NCBI GenBank assembly: GCA_902785755.1
Contig: CACZZO010000013.1
Location: forward strand, 20,805-84,804
Source: an uncultured Bacteroidia bacterium
GTDB taxonomy: Bacteria > Bacteroidota > Bacteroidia > Bacteroidales > F082
Reading direction: 5' to 3'
DNA: 64,000 nt
The notes beneath the pieces were generated by a model that was given only the letters and a program-made list of their open reading frames with translations, was not told the origin of the DNA and did no database searches. Numbering within the stretch: the first letter of the stretch is position 1; each line of letters opens with the position of its first letter. Shown here one piece after another: positions 16,554 to 25,965 of the stretch. The position numbers were made by a program, and so were the translations under genes.

Positions 16554-18257
16554 ATGAAAATGAGCCGTTTGATTTTTGGTAGTCTGTTGCTGGTCTTGAC
16601 CGCTTGCAACCCGTCACAACGTGAGGCGAAGCAGTTGCTCCGCCAAGCCGAATCTGTTTTGGAAACCTATCCTGAAAGTGCCTTGCATTTAATTGATAGT
16701 GCAATGCACATGGAAGTCTATTTCACCGAAGCCCAACGCATGGAGATGGCCTTGCTGCAAGGCCGCGCCATCTACGGCGACGACCGCGATGCCACCGACC
16801 CTACTGCATCGAATGGTAACTTTTTGTTTGATAAGGTGATGAACCGCATCTACACCTCTCCCGACCTTGATGGTGCTCCTGCCTATTTCGCTCGAAAAGG
16901 CCAACCCAAAAAGGCTGCTTTGGCCGCACTTTACAAGGGTTACGACTTGCAGTCGATTTATGCCGATGGTTTGGCCTTGCAATCTTTCGAAGAAGCCACA
17001 GACTATGCGCTTCGGGCGGGCGATAGCCTCACCGCTGCCCGCGCCTTTTTCCAGATGGGAAGGCATTTGCATTGGATGGACAGATATGGAGAAGCCGCAG
17101 TCGCCTTGGATTCTGCCGACCGTTATTTTGGCAACCGTTTATATGAGAGGGCCTTCGTGCAGAACATGATGGGCGTAAACCAATGTTTTTTGGAGGAGTT
17201 CACCGATGCTGCAATCCATTTGGCCAATTGTCTTGAATTTGCAGTCGAAAGTGGCAACAAAGAAGCCCAGTGGCGTGGTATGTTCAACCAAGGTATACTG
17301 GCTGGCGACAAGTTTTTTGACCAAAGAGATGCGGGCTTGCAGTATTTGCGGCTATTGGAGGCTGAAGCCACAGGGCTGAAATTGGCAACCAAGGCATACG
17401 GCATATACAAACTGTTTTTTAATCATAATGTTAGACACAAGATTAAGCCGATAGACGACGATTCGACCGCTTATTATAGCGGTGTTTGGGCGAGTGCGAT
17501 GCAATTCGATAGAAAGTATAAACTGGGTGGCGCCGACGTGTTTTGCTTCTATGGTCGGCAACACGACCTGTATCCGGTTTTCTTGACGCATTGGATTACG
17601 GCTGATGAAACCGTGTATGGCGAGAGTTATGGTGTAATCAAAAATTACCGTCGGCAGCAGCAGCGAAACGATTATTTGAATTTGCGAAATGCGATGGCTG
17701 AAAAGCGGCTGCAAAAACAACATAAAATATTGGCTTTCTGCATCGTGGCTTTAGTTGCACTAATACTAGGTGTCTTGCTGTTTTGGCTGAAACGCAAGCC
17801 GAAAGCGGAAACCATTGAAACCCCAATGGAAGAACCAAAACCTGAAATCCAAGTGACAGAGCCGAAGCAGCCCGAGGAGAATCTTTTTGTGAAACAGGAA
17901 CTCACGAACCGTTTGCGCCTCATTCTTGCTGCCGCCCGCATCGAGAAAAACGCCTACGACCCCAAAATGGAGTGGAAACCTTTGGTACGGCAGGTGATGA
18001 ACGGGAAGGAGACCGCATTTGAGAGTGCCGTGTCGGTCATCGAGGCGGCCTATCCGGGCTTGCAGGCCATGATTGTCGAGCAATACCCCGAACTGAACGA
18101 AACCGACGCCAAAGTGTGCCTGCTCTCGTGCAGCGGCCTTACCAACACGGAGATGGGCGACTTGCTCGGTTTGAGCGTCCATTCCATCAACAAGAGCCGC
18201 AGCGAATTGCGCAAAAAGATGGGCTTTGAGCCGGATGAACTAAAAGACAAACTATAA
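16554..18257 (+). CDS. TPR lipoprotein-type regulator with C-terminal HTH
   Basis: 567 aa from the ATG at 16554, which gives a lipobox signal (IFGSLLLVLTAC); earlier in-frame ATGs read through promoter DNA. Helical TPR-like repeats fill about residues 25-300. A membrane segment (ILAFCIVALVALILGVLLFW, about 395-415) follows, then a cytoplasmic tail with a LuxR/sigma-like HTH (TNTEMGDLLGLSVHSINKSR). This layout is common in Bacteroidota and is thought to couple envelope signals to transcription. Targets are unknown. The downstream barrel gene at 19360 has a strong promoter of its own. Confidence 0.8.
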   Translation: MKMSRLIFGSLLLVLTACNPSQREAKQLLRQAESVLETYPESALHLIDSAMHMEVYFTEAQRMEMALLQGRAIYGDDRDATDPTASNGNFLFDKVMNRIYTSPDLDGAPAYFARKGQPKKAALAALYKGYDLQSIYADGLALQSFEEATDYALRAGDSLTAARAFFQMGRHLHWMDRYGEAAVALDSADRYFGNRLYERAFVQNMMGVNQCFLEEFTDAAIHLANCLEFAVESGNKEAQWRGMFNQGILAGDKFFDQRDAGLQYLRLLEAEATGLKLATKAYGIYKLFFNHNVRHKIKPIDDDSTAYYSGVWASAMQFDRKYKLGGADVFCFYGRQHDLYPVFLTHWITADETVYGESYGVIKNYRRQQQRNDYLNLRNAMAEKRLQKQHKILAFCIVALVALILGVLLFWLKRKPKAETIETPMEEPKPEIQVTEPKQPEENLFVKQELTNRLRLILAAARIEKNAYDPKMEWKPLVRQVMNGKETAFESAVSVIEAAYPGLQAMIVEQYPELNETDAKVCLLSCSGLTNTEMGDLLGLSVHSINKSRSELRKKMGFEPDELKDKL

Positions 18258-18758
18258 TTCCCTGATTTCCCATTCGGAAAGGCCGGTAATGTCTGCAATT
18301 TCTTCCAAAGACATTCCTCTTGCCCTCATGTTTCGGGCCATCCCAACAATGCTTTTATAGACGGCATCTTGGGCATCGTTGAAAAGGTCTTCACTGCTTT
18401 CCCATTCAGCCCAATTGGTTTCTTTTAGATAGCCTTCAACTTGCTTTCTTAATTCGGGAATGTCATTTGTTGCTGTTCCCCATAAGATGCGAGGAATGAC
18501 ATTGGCATAGTCATGGACGAGGATATGCCTCATGCTTTCAATTGTTTTCCAAGGCGTTTCGGGGTGGGCTGCTTTGAAGGCTTTGGTCAGCATAAAAGCC
18601 GCCTCGCCAACCACTTCCACATTCTTCATCACAGCGTAATACAACAAGTTATTCGCTGTAAGTTCCTCGAAAGTCACACCTTCCACGAATTGCGTGACAT
18701 GATTGGAATATTCGATGATGTCTTCCAACCTTCCTTTATCCCTCGCTCTTTCTCTCAT
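18252..18758 (-). CDS. hepT: HepT-like toxin (HEPN RNase) with C-terminal HTH-like tail
   Basis: 168 aa. The HEPN catalytic motif Rx4HxY is intact (RHILVHDY, near residue 82), with the upstream AVMKNVEVVGEAA helix. HepT toxins cleave RNA and are neutralised by MntA-catalysed AMPylation of the motif tyrosine. The protein is longer than a typical HepT (about 110-140 aa) and ends in MSLEEIADITGLSEWEIREL, which resembles the short recruitment/HTH tail seen in Rpn-type nucleases. Its start overlaps the end of mntA by 23 bases, as expected for a coupled pair. Confidence 0.88.
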   Translation of the reverse strand: MRERARDKGRLEDIIEYSNHVTQFVEGVTFEELTANNLLYYAVMKNVEVVGEAAFMLTKAFKAAHPETPWKTIESMRHILVHDYANVIPRILWGTATNDIPELRKQVEGYLKETNWAEWESSEDLFNDAQDAVYKSIVGMARNMRARGMSLEEIADITGLSEWEIREL

Positions 18759-19044
18759 AGATTAATTGTTTATCGCGTTCAGCACTTTCGACGGCATACG
18801 GACGAAGTGAACCGTCAACGACCAAATCCACTTCCCGTCCAAGCAATTCCCTCAAATCCAAGTACATGTCGCCCATTGTAAGCAAAGTAAAAGGCTTCCC
18901 GGAATAGTCTGGAACAAAAAGAATATCCACATCGCTCCAAGGCTTTTCCTCGCCACGCGCAAAAGAACCGAAAAGCCACGCTTTCAGGACGGGTTGCGTT
19001 TCGAAATACTTCGCAATGGTTTGTATCATGGCCTGTGTGCTCAT
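18736..19044 (-). CDS. mntA: MntA-like antitoxin (minimal nucleotidyltransferase)
   Basis: 102 aa from the ATG at 19044; a perfect promoter box 20 bases upstream rules against the longer frame. The nucleotidyltransferase motif GSFARGEEKPWSDVDILF (near residue 26) provides GSx10DxD, and VDLVV supplies the third acidic residue. MntA transfers AMP to the HepT tyrosine and thereby silences the toxin. The gene order antitoxin-toxin matches known HepT/MntA loci. Confidence 0.9.
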   Translation of the reverse strand: MSTQAMIQTIAKYFETQPVLKAWLFGSFARGEEKPWSDVDILFVPDYSGKPFTLLTMGDMYLDLRELLGREVDLVVDGSLRPYAVESAERDKQLIYERKSEG

Positions 19045-19063
19045 AATGTATTGATTTGATGGT

Positions 19064-19072
19064 GCAAAGATA
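19064..19072 (-). promoter_or_regulatory. Promoter -7 box of the mntA-hepT operon
   Basis: Minus-strand TATCTTTGC, perfect consensus, 20 bases before the mntA start. Confidence 0.65.
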
Positions 19073-19295
19073 ACCATATTATTGGAATTTCGGTTGTCCC
19101 TTGCGGAAAATGCTGAAATTGTTGTCAAAAAAGTGAATCATAGGAAAGAAAAAACGGCCTAAAAACCTAACAAAAACATGGATTTTCCTTTTTCAGAGTT
19201 TGTAAAACGGTTTCTGAATTATGCTGAAAATCAATAATTTGAAAAACTTTCTCGCGGAAAGATTTGTAATCCCCAAAATCAAAATTGTAAACCCG

Positions 19296-19326
19296 TTGAC
19301 AGGTCATGGGCTTGCGGTACTTTTGC
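19296..19326 (+). promoter_or_regulatory. Strong promoter of the TonB-type barrel gene
   Basis: TTG at 19296-19298, 19-base spacing, then TACTTTTGC at 19318-19326. This is the best full match to the Bacteroidota promoter in the window. The remainder of the 315-base gap 19045-19359 shows no gene. Confidence 0.7.
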
Positions 19327-19359
19327 CCTAAAATCAATCAACAATTAAACAATTCAACA

Positions 19360-21717
19360 ATGAAACACAACATTTTAATCATGCTTCTTCTGCTTGCAAC
19401 GGCAGGCATGGCCCAGACCTTCACCCTGAGCGGCACGGTCTGCGACGAACAAGGAATTTTGCCCTACGCCACCGTCATGGTGTGGCAAGGCAACGACACG
19501 GTGAAGGCCACCTACGGCATCACCAACAAACAAGGCGACTTCGCCCTGCGCGGCCTCAACAAAGGTTACTACAACGGCTTGGTGAAATTCACCGGCTTTG
19601 CGCATCTGCCCTTTGAAGTGAACCTCAACAAAGACACCCGCATGGACACGTTGCGCCTCATGCCCGACGTGAAAATGCTCAACGAGGTGCAAGTGACCGC
19701 CACCAAGGTCTTTGAAGACAAGTTCGACAAACTGAAAATGAACATCACCGAACTGAAACTGCCCCCTGCGGCCACTTACATCGATGCCTTGCGTGAAATC
19801 CCCGGTTCGTTCTACAAGGTGAGCGAAAACACACTGACCGTCCTGAACAAGCCTGTGCTCGTGCTACTTAACGGCAGGCCGCTTCGCGTTTCGTTCAGCC
19901 AAATCACCGATATGTTGCAAGGCGAAAAGGCCGAGGACATCGCCGAGGTGGAAATCATGTACGAAACGCCGCCACGCTTCGCGGGCGAGTGGGATGGCCC
20001 TGTGGTGAACATCATCACGAAGAAGAACTTGGCCACGGGCTTCTATGGTAGCGTCTCTGGCGACCTGCAACTGCGCAAACGCCTCGGCGCGAGGTCGTCG
20101 CTCAACCTCAACTTCAGAACCTTGAAAACCAACACCTATCTGTATCTGTCGCAAAACTACAACCCGAGGGAGTATTCCTACCGCTATTGGCAGTATCGTG
20201 AGGGCGGCGACACGCTGATGCGGCGCGAGGCAAACCATACCAGCAATATGAACTCCTATTATTTGAACACGGGCACAGGCATCCAGTTTGATGACAACAA
20301 CTCATTGGACATCAACTTCTCGGGAGACCTCGATTTCGACCACGACAACATCGATGAGCATATCCTCGACCGTGGAACGGCCATCCATTCCACCGACACG
20401 GCGCGGAACGATTCGCGCTCCTATTGGGGCGACATCTATTATAAGCACAACTTCAACGACCCCAAGCATTACGTCACCGTGGATGCCAACTTGAGCCGCA
20501 ACCTCAATGAGTCGGGCAACCTGCGCCAATACAACTATTTGCTTGATTCGGTGACTTACAACCGAGATGCTTCGCCCTATTCCGGTTGGCTTTTCTCGAC
20601 CCGCGCCGACTATACCCGTGAATGGGACAAAATCCGAATCCAGTCTGGTCTCTCTTACCACTATTCCGATTTGGAAAATGATTTCAGTTATGAAAATCTC
20701 ATTGACGGCACTTGGCAACCTGACACTTTGGTAACCAACGATTTCAATTACAAGGAGAACTCCTTCATGGGTTATTTCATTTTTGACCATCAAGTGAGCG
20801 AGAAGTTCAGTTATGCCGTCACGCTTACCGACTCGTATGTGCGCACTTTGGGCATTTCGGAAACCACAGGAATCAAAACACCGTACAACTACAACGTCTT
20901 TCGTCCGTCGCTTTCCTTGCGATTCAAACCTCATGAGGACCATTACTTTACCCTCACCTACAGTCGCAACTATGGGAAGCCCAATTTCACCTACCTGAAT
21001 CCCTTCCGCAAGTATGAGAGTCCCGTCTATTATGTGGAGGGCAATCCGAATTTGAAGCATTCCATACAAAACGGCATCACATTCAAATACCGCTATCGTT
21101 ATTGGTTGAACTTTGCTGTTTCGTATGGTCATAATGCGAACTATGTGCTACAGGTGCCGCAATTGGATGCTGACGGAGCCATCATCGGCTACACTTACGG
21201 CAATTTCGGCAAGAGAGACGAATTGTTGTTCATCCTGAATATGTCGAAAAGGTTCTTCGACAACCGGTTGAACATAGGCTTATATGGTCAGGCGAAATAT
21301 GAGAATTACAACAGCAGCGATGCCCTCGACTACCGCAATTCGATGTGGAGTTACTTTGCGAATCTTGATTTCTCGTATGTGCTCATCAAGAAATACGATG
21401 TGGAATTGGGCGGCTATGCTTTGTACTATTCTTCGCATCTCAGTGGCTATGCCAAGACACAAGGTCATCCCAAAATGGGTTTGCACCTATCGGCGAGGTT
21501 CTTAGACGGTAACCTGCAAACCACGCTTAGCGTGAACGATGTGTTCAACTCCGATGTGGGTAACCGTGAAAGCCTGCTGGATGGCATCATCTCGAAGAGC
21601 GATAATATCATTGATGCACGCTATATCCGTCTTTCCGTGCGCTATAGTTTCAACCGCAAGAACCTGAAGCGTTTCGAGAACCATCAGGGGAGCAATGCGG
21701 ATAGCGGTAGGTTGTGA
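19360..21717 (+). CDS. Outer-membrane beta-barrel protein with carboxypeptidase-regulatory-like domain
   Basis: 785 aa from the ATG at 19360 (MKHNILIMLLLLATAGMAQ signal). An N-terminal CarboxypepD_reg-like fold (FTLSGTVCDEQGILPYATVM) is followed by a plug-like region (LNEVQVTATKVF) and a long beta-barrel of the OMP_b-brl_3 type rich in aromatic strand ends (YLYLSQNYNPREYSYRYW). The C-terminus (YIRLSVRYSFNRKNLKRFE) ends in aromatic barrel strands. No SusD partner is adjacent, so it is not a typical PUL pair. Substrate unknown. It may respond to the TPR-HTH regulator upstream. Confidence 0.85.
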   Translation: MKHNILIMLLLLATAGMAQTFTLSGTVCDEQGILPYATVMVWQGNDTVKATYGITNKQGDFALRGLNKGYYNGLVKFTGFAHLPFEVNLNKDTRMDTLRLMPDVKMLNEVQVTATKVFEDKFDKLKMNITELKLPPAATYIDALREIPGSFYKVSENTLTVLNKPVLVLLNGRPLRVSFSQITDMLQGEKAEDIAEVEIMYETPPRFAGEWDGPVVNIITKKNLATGFYGSVSGDLQLRKRLGARSSLNLNFRTLKTNTYLYLSQNYNPREYSYRYWQYREGGDTLMRREANHTSNMNSYYLNTGTGIQFDDNNSLDINFSGDLDFDHDNIDEHILDRGTAIHSTDTARNDSRSYWGDIYYKHNFNDPKHYVTVDANLSRNLNESGNLRQYNYLLDSVTYNRDASPYSGWLFSTRADYTREWDKIRIQSGLSYHYSDLENDFSYENLIDGTWQPDTLVTNDFNYKENSFMGYFIFDHQVSEKFSYAVTLTDSYVRTLGISETTGIKTPYNYNVFRPSLSLRFKPHEDHYFTLTYSRNYGKPNFTYLNPFRKYESPVYYVEGNPNLKHSIQNGITFKYRYRYWLNFAVSYGHNANYVLQVPQLDADGAIIGYTYGNFGKRDELLFILNMSKRFFDNRLNIGLYGQAKYENYNSSDALDYRNSMWSYFANLDFSYVLIKKYDVELGGYALYYSSHLSGYAKTQGHPKMGLHLSARFLDGNLQTTLSVNDVFNSDVGNRESLLDGIISKSDNIIDARYIRLSVRYSFNRKNLKRFENHQGSNADSGRL

Positions 21718-22428
21718 TTACAAATCCATATTCGACAACGCCAAAATCTGTTTCGTGTCGGGATTGAAGGCCGTCAGGTTGCCCATACCGGGTTTGTCGG
21801 TCACATAAACGCCGTTGTCCAAGGCGATGAAGTCGTAGTTTTGGTTTTGCTCGATGACCAAATTCATGAAACTGTAGTCGACGGGAATGTGCCCGTGGAT
21901 GATTTTCTTGCCATGCGACTTGCTGAAATCCACCTTGAATTTGCGCGTCCACATCATGCTCTTGGTGTCCTCAAACGGGTTGTCGATGCTGAAATTCATG
22001 CCTGCGTGAACGAGAATGTATTCCTCCAACTCAATGAAAGGCAGGCAGTTGTTCATCCAGTCGATGTACTGTTTGGGAATCTCGCGCGGATGCTTCACGC
22101 CGAAACTTTCCAATGTTTTCTTGGCGCCCACGGCTTCCCAATCCTTTTGCTCGGGGTGCTTGCCGCCAAAAAGTTTCTTCTTTTGGTCGGCCTCGAAAGC
22201 CTTCACGCACATGTCCTCGTGGTTGCCCTTGATGAAATGCACATTGTATTCTTCATTTTGCAGGTGCATAAGGTAGTCGATGACACCCTTTCCATCGGGG
22301 CCACGGTCGATGTAGTCGCCCAAAAAATAGAGTTGGTCGTGCTTCGTGACCTTGAGGGTGTTTTCGAGCAATAGTTTCAGTGTTCGGGGACAGCCGTGAA
22401 TGTCGGGGATAATCCAGCGTTGTGACAT
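21718..22428 (-). CDS. Metallophosphatase (serine/threonine phosphatase family)
   Basis: 236 aa. The calcineurin-like metal motifs are complete: PDIHGCPRTL (D-x-H), FLGDYIDRGPDGKG (GDxxDRG) and FIKGNHEDM (GNHE), with HAGMNF and HGHIPVDYS near the C-terminus. It resembles bacterial PrpA/ApaH-like phosphatases. Substrate (phosphoprotein or dinucleotide) is not decidable. It overlaps the acyltransferase stop by one base and abuts the barrel gene stop with no spacer. Confidence 0.9.
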   Translation of the reverse strand: MSQRWIIPDIHGCPRTLKLLLENTLKVTKHDQLYFLGDYIDRGPDGKGVIDYLMHLQNEEYNVHFIKGNHEDMCVKAFEADQKKKLFGGKHPEQKDWEAVGAKKTLESFGVKHPREIPKQYIDWMNNCLPFIELEEYILVHAGMNFSIDNPFEDTKSMMWTRKFKVDFSKSHGKKIIHGHIPVDYSFMNLVIEQNQNYDFIALDNGVYVTDKPGMGNLTAFNPDTKQILALSNMDL

Positions 22429-23717
22429 TAGAATAAGTTATTGAGGTTCAGAGATTTGTATTGTTTTCTAAGTTTTGTCTTGAAAGTCCAGCGCACATCT
22501 GAAATCCAACGGCGGCAAAGCTCGTTGTAGTCCACGAAAATCCGATAAGACCAAAACAGCAGCATCATGCCGCCCAAGGCCCAAAGCCAAGGAAGTTTGC
22601 AAAACAGGATGATGGTGCCTACAATGAAAATGAGGGGGAACAGCACAAACTCAACCCCAAAACTGACGGTGTTGCCGAAGGCTTTGTCAATGAGTTTTCC
22701 TCTGATAATCAATGTGGTGAGCCATACGGGCAGGTTGACGATGGCCGAGGCCAAGTAATACGGCAATCCGACTAACAGAACGGCCAATTTCCACAGCGAA
22801 TTGAGCAAGGGATATTTCTTCGCCGTCGACATGACGGAGATTTTTTGGCGTTTGCGTTCCTTGGCGAAATCCATCACACGCGCAAAGAGGTTTTTGGCTT
22901 CTTCGGGCTTTTCTTCCCTGAATTTCAACACTTTACTGACGGTATCGCGGTTGCGGAGCATCTTCTTGTAGAGTCCACCGGCGCGTTTCTCGTTTTTCAT
23001 CTTCACGATTTCCCAGATTGCGTCATAGTCCTCATCGTCAGGGATATAGGTGAAAAGTTTGGCGATTTCGTCGTGCAGTTGGTCTTTCAGGAGGTTGATG
23101 TTGGCGGCTTCGTTTTCCTCGGTGGTGTGCTTGAAAAACTCGGTCACATTAATGGGCTTCCCGAAATTAATCATGGCCGTGCTGCGGTAGCGGAAATAGT
23201 CGCCGTATTCGATGGCGGTGGGGATGATGTAGACGGGGCTTTGGTCGCCGAATTGCTTGTTGGCATCGACGGCAATGTGAAACAAACCCTTGCCCATGCG
23301 CATTAATGAATGTTTGGTGCGGTGGGTGCCTTCGGGGAAGAGGTAGAGGTCGACATGGTCGTGAATCACGTCGACGGCCTTGTTGAGCGAGTCGTCGTTT
23401 TGGCGCACTGCCGCCACACCGTTGCGCATTCTGAAAATGGGCAGTATCCTGAAGAAATTCAGCAGTTTGGCCACAAAGGGATTCTTGAAAATGTCGCCCC
23501 TCGCAATGAACACTTTCCGCATGTTGTCAGACGAGAGCAACACCAGCGCGTCCATCAGCGTATTGCTGTGGTTGACACCGAAAATCAGGCCTCCTTCCTT
23601 GGGGAGGTTCTCTTTTCCATGCACTTCAAACCTGCGGTAGGCGCGGCGCGTGTGCCAGTTGACATACGGCAGCAAAAGCGAATACCAAAAATCCGGATCT
23701 TGTATTTTCTTGGCCAT
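22428..23717 (-). CDS. Membrane glycerolipid acyltransferase (PlsC-like)
   Basis: 429 aa. The acyltransferase motif NHxxxxD is present (FGVNHSNTLMDAL, near residue 48), with FPEGTHR near 127. Long hydrophobic segments in the C-terminal half (WKLAVLLVGLPYYLA, FVLFPLIFIVGTIILF, LWALGGMMLLFW) anchor it in the membrane. The family acylates lysophosphatidate or related lipids; the C-terminal membrane half is longer than in PlsC itself. It forms an operon with the metallophosphatase gene. Confidence 0.88.
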   Translation of the reverse strand: MAKKIQDPDFWYSLLLPYVNWHTRRAYRRFEVHGKENLPKEGGLIFGVNHSNTLMDALVLLSSDNMRKVFIARGDIFKNPFVAKLLNFFRILPIFRMRNGVAAVRQNDDSLNKAVDVIHDHVDLYLFPEGTHRTKHSLMRMGKGLFHIAVDANKQFGDQSPVYIIPTAIEYGDYFRYRSTAMINFGKPINVTEFFKHTTEENEAANINLLKDQLHDEIAKLFTYIPDDEDYDAIWEIVKMKNEKRAGGLYKKMLRNRDTVSKVLKFREEKPEEAKNLFARVMDFAKERKRQKISVMSTAKKYPLLNSLWKLAVLLVGLPYYLASAIVNLPVWLTTLIIRGKLIDKAFGNTVSFGVEFVLFPLIFIVGTIILFCKLPWLWALGGMMLLFWSYRIFVDYNELCRRWISDVRWTFKTKLRKQYKSLNLNNLF

Positions 23718-23828
23718 TTTCCAATCATAAAATGAGGTGCGAAATTACGAAAATTACCCGAATGGAAAGATTTTTTTCGGCTCAAGGGAATATTTTCCTA
23801 CTTTTACAGCCCAAAACAACGAATAACA

Positions 23829-25301
23829 ATGGCAAAAAGATTATACCGCGTAGTCGCAATTGTGCTTTCTTGTTGTTTTTTGGCAGCATGTCAAAACAAA
23901 GTGGCCGTTGAGGAGGAGAAGGTTGAAATTGTTGAAGTTCAGGTAGATACATTGGAAATACAGGAGCCAGAGCCTTCTTTGCCACCGATTGACACGATTC
24001 CAGCTTTCGAGCGGGTGAAGGAAAGGGGCGCTTTGGTGGCCGTGACCAATTGCAGCGATTTCAATTATAAGATGTATAAGGCGCGTCCCGTGGGTTTTGA
24101 GTTCGATTTGCTCAAGGATTTCTGCAAGATGCACCAACTCCGCCTCGAGATGAGGATTAATGACAATCTGGATTCATGCTTCGCGTTGCTCAATTCGGGC
24201 AAGGTGGACGTGGTGGCCACGGGCGTGGGCTTGACCAAGGATTTGCGGGAGCATTACGGACTGACGAATCCTTTGTTTTCCCAAAAGAGTGTCCTTGTGC
24301 AACGGTTGTCCAAGAGTGGGAGTTCTGCGGCAACCGACAAGGGTTTGCTTCGTTCGCCCATAGATTTGGCGGGGAAGACCGTCCATGTGACGGAGGGAAG
24401 CCACGCGGTCAAGATGTTGGAATATCTTTCTGACGAAATCGGACATACGATTCATGTGGTTGAATGTGACACGCTCAATGATTTGGAGTTGGTCAAGGCG
24501 GTGAGCGACAGACGGATTGACTATGCCGTGGTCGACGAATATATGGCCGTGGCGGGTTCATACGGACTCACTGGTTTGGACACAAAACTTGCCGTGGGTG
24601 TTGAGCATCCCATCGGTTGGGTGGTCAAACACCGCGAGGCTGATTCGTCGTTGCAGATGGCTTTCAACGATTGGATTGTCAAGTCGGAGCCGAAAATATT
24701 GAAACTCGCGATGACGAGGTATGTCAAGAATCGGAAACTGTTTGCCAAGAAGCTCGGCGAAGGGCATGTCCGCATTTCGCCTTACGACAATGCCATCAGG
24801 CGGACGGCGGCCAAGATTGGTTGGGACTGGCGCCTGTTGGCCGCGTTGATTTATCAGGAGTCGCGCTTCAAGACGAACTTGGAGAGCAACAAGGGCGCTT
24901 ACGGTCTGATGCAGCTGATGCCCTCGGTGATGAAACGCTATAATGTGAGCTACAATTCCACGCCCGAACAACAATTGGAGGCAGGCGGAAAACTGATCAG
25001 GTTCCTCGACAAGGCGCTGAAAGACAAGGTTGCCGACAGTGTGGAACGCACGAAATTCGTTTTGGCGGCCTACAATGCAGGCTTGGGCCATGTCCTTGAT
25101 GCCCAGCGGCTGGCAGCGAAATACGAGAAAGCCCCCGACATTTGGGACAACAATGTCGACTTTTTCATCCTTAACAAGTCGAAGCCGCTCTATTATAGGG
25201 ACACTTGCTGCAAATGCGGGTTTTTGAGAGGCACGCAAACCTTTCGCTTTGTGGAGGAAATCATTGAACGATACCATCATTATCAGAATTTTATAGAATG
25301 A
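23829..25301 (+). CDS. mltF: MltF-like membrane-bound lytic murein transglycosylase
   Basis: 490 aa lipoprotein (lipobox CCFLAAC at about 15-21), followed by a Glu-rich linker. A periplasmic SBP_bac_3-type domain spans about 60-290 (ERGALVAVTNCSDFNYKM; AGKTVHVTEGSHAVKMLEYL). The C-terminal SLT domain has the catalytic Glu in LAALIYQESRFKTN and the motif GAYGLMQLMP. It cleaves peptidoglycan with 1,6-anhydro product formation. A box close to consensus (TACTTTTAC) is at 23799-23807. The barrel gene follows after 13 bases and is probably co-transcribed. Confidence 0.93.
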   Translation: MAKRLYRVVAIVLSCCFLAACQNKVAVEEEKVEIVEVQVDTLEIQEPEPSLPPIDTIPAFERVKERGALVAVTNCSDFNYKMYKARPVGFEFDLLKDFCKMHQLRLEMRINDNLDSCFALLNSGKVDVVATGVGLTKDLREHYGLTNPLFSQKSVLVQRLSKSGSSAATDKGLLRSPIDLAGKTVHVTEGSHAVKMLEYLSDEIGHTIHVVECDTLNDLELVKAVSDRRIDYAVVDEYMAVAGSYGLTGLDTKLAVGVEHPIGWVVKHREADSSLQMAFNDWIVKSEPKILKLAMTRYVKNRKLFAKKLGEGHVRISPYDNAIRRTAAKIGWDWRLLAALIYQESRFKTNLESNKGAYGLMQLMPSVMKRYNVSYNSTPEQQLEAGGKLIRFLDKALKDKVADSVERTKFVLAAYNAGLGHVLDAQRLAAKYEKAPDIWDNNVDFFILNKSKPLYYRDTCCKCGFLRGTQTFRFVEEIIERYHHYQNFIE

Positions 25302-25314
25302 AAATCAACGAATT

Positions 25315-25965
25315 ATGAAAAAAACAGTTTTTTCTTTCCTTTTCTTTTTCATGCTGCTTTCGGGTGCCAAGGTTGCCGTGGCGCAGTCTTTCAATGGAGG
25401 CTTGATTGCCGGCGCGACGTTCTGCCAAGTGGATGGCGACAGGTATGCGGGCTACAATCAGTTGGGATTTACGGCTGGACCTTATGTGAATTTGCCTGTT
25501 GGGGCGCATTTTTCAGTTCAGATGGAATTGAAGTATTCGCTTTTGGGCGCACATTCTTCTATTAAGGAAGTGACCGAATACAATCTAAATCCTTATAGTT
25601 TGCGCCTGCATTATGTCGAGATTCCCTTGATGCTGCGTTACGATTTGGGCTATTTTCGTGTGGGTGGTCGCTCCTTGGATTTCATCACTTTGGAAGCAGG
25701 TGTCAGCCTTGATTTTCGGATGAGAGCCACCGAAGACGTGAATGCGGATTATCAGGTGACCACTTCGCGCTGGAATTTCTTTTCGGCCACGGGCAATGTG
25801 GGCTTGCATTTCGCCTTCAATGACCATTTAGGCATGGGAGCGCGTTTCATGTATTCGGTTGCCCCGATTCGCTTCACGGGCAATCCAGGGTGGTTCTACA
25901 ACCAATACTACAACAAAGTGCTTCAAATCACTTTGACTTACAACATTAATTCTCCCGTGAGATAA
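25315..25965 (+). CDS. PorT-like outer-membrane beta-barrel protein
   Basis: 216 aa. Signal peptide (MKKTVFSFLFFFMLLSGAKV, cleavage near AQS). The body alternates short strands and turns with aromatic ends (QLGFTAGPYVNLPVG; FSVQMELKYSLLGAHS; LRLHYVEIPLMLRYDL), typical of PorT-family/outer membrane beta-barrel_2 proteins of Bacteroidota. It probably belongs to the mltF transcription unit. Its 3' end overlaps the queG end by 20 bases, convergent. Specific role unknown. Confidence 0.8.
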   Translation: MKKTVFSFLFFFMLLSGAKVAVAQSFNGGLIAGATFCQVDGDRYAGYNQLGFTAGPYVNLPVGAHFSVQMELKYSLLGAHSSIKEVTEYNLNPYSLRLHYVEIPLMLRYDLGYFRVGGRSLDFITLEAGVSLDFRMRATEDVNADYQVTTSRWNFFSATGNVGLHFAFNDHLGMGARFMYSVAPIRFTGNPGWFYNQYYNKVLQITLTYNINSPVR

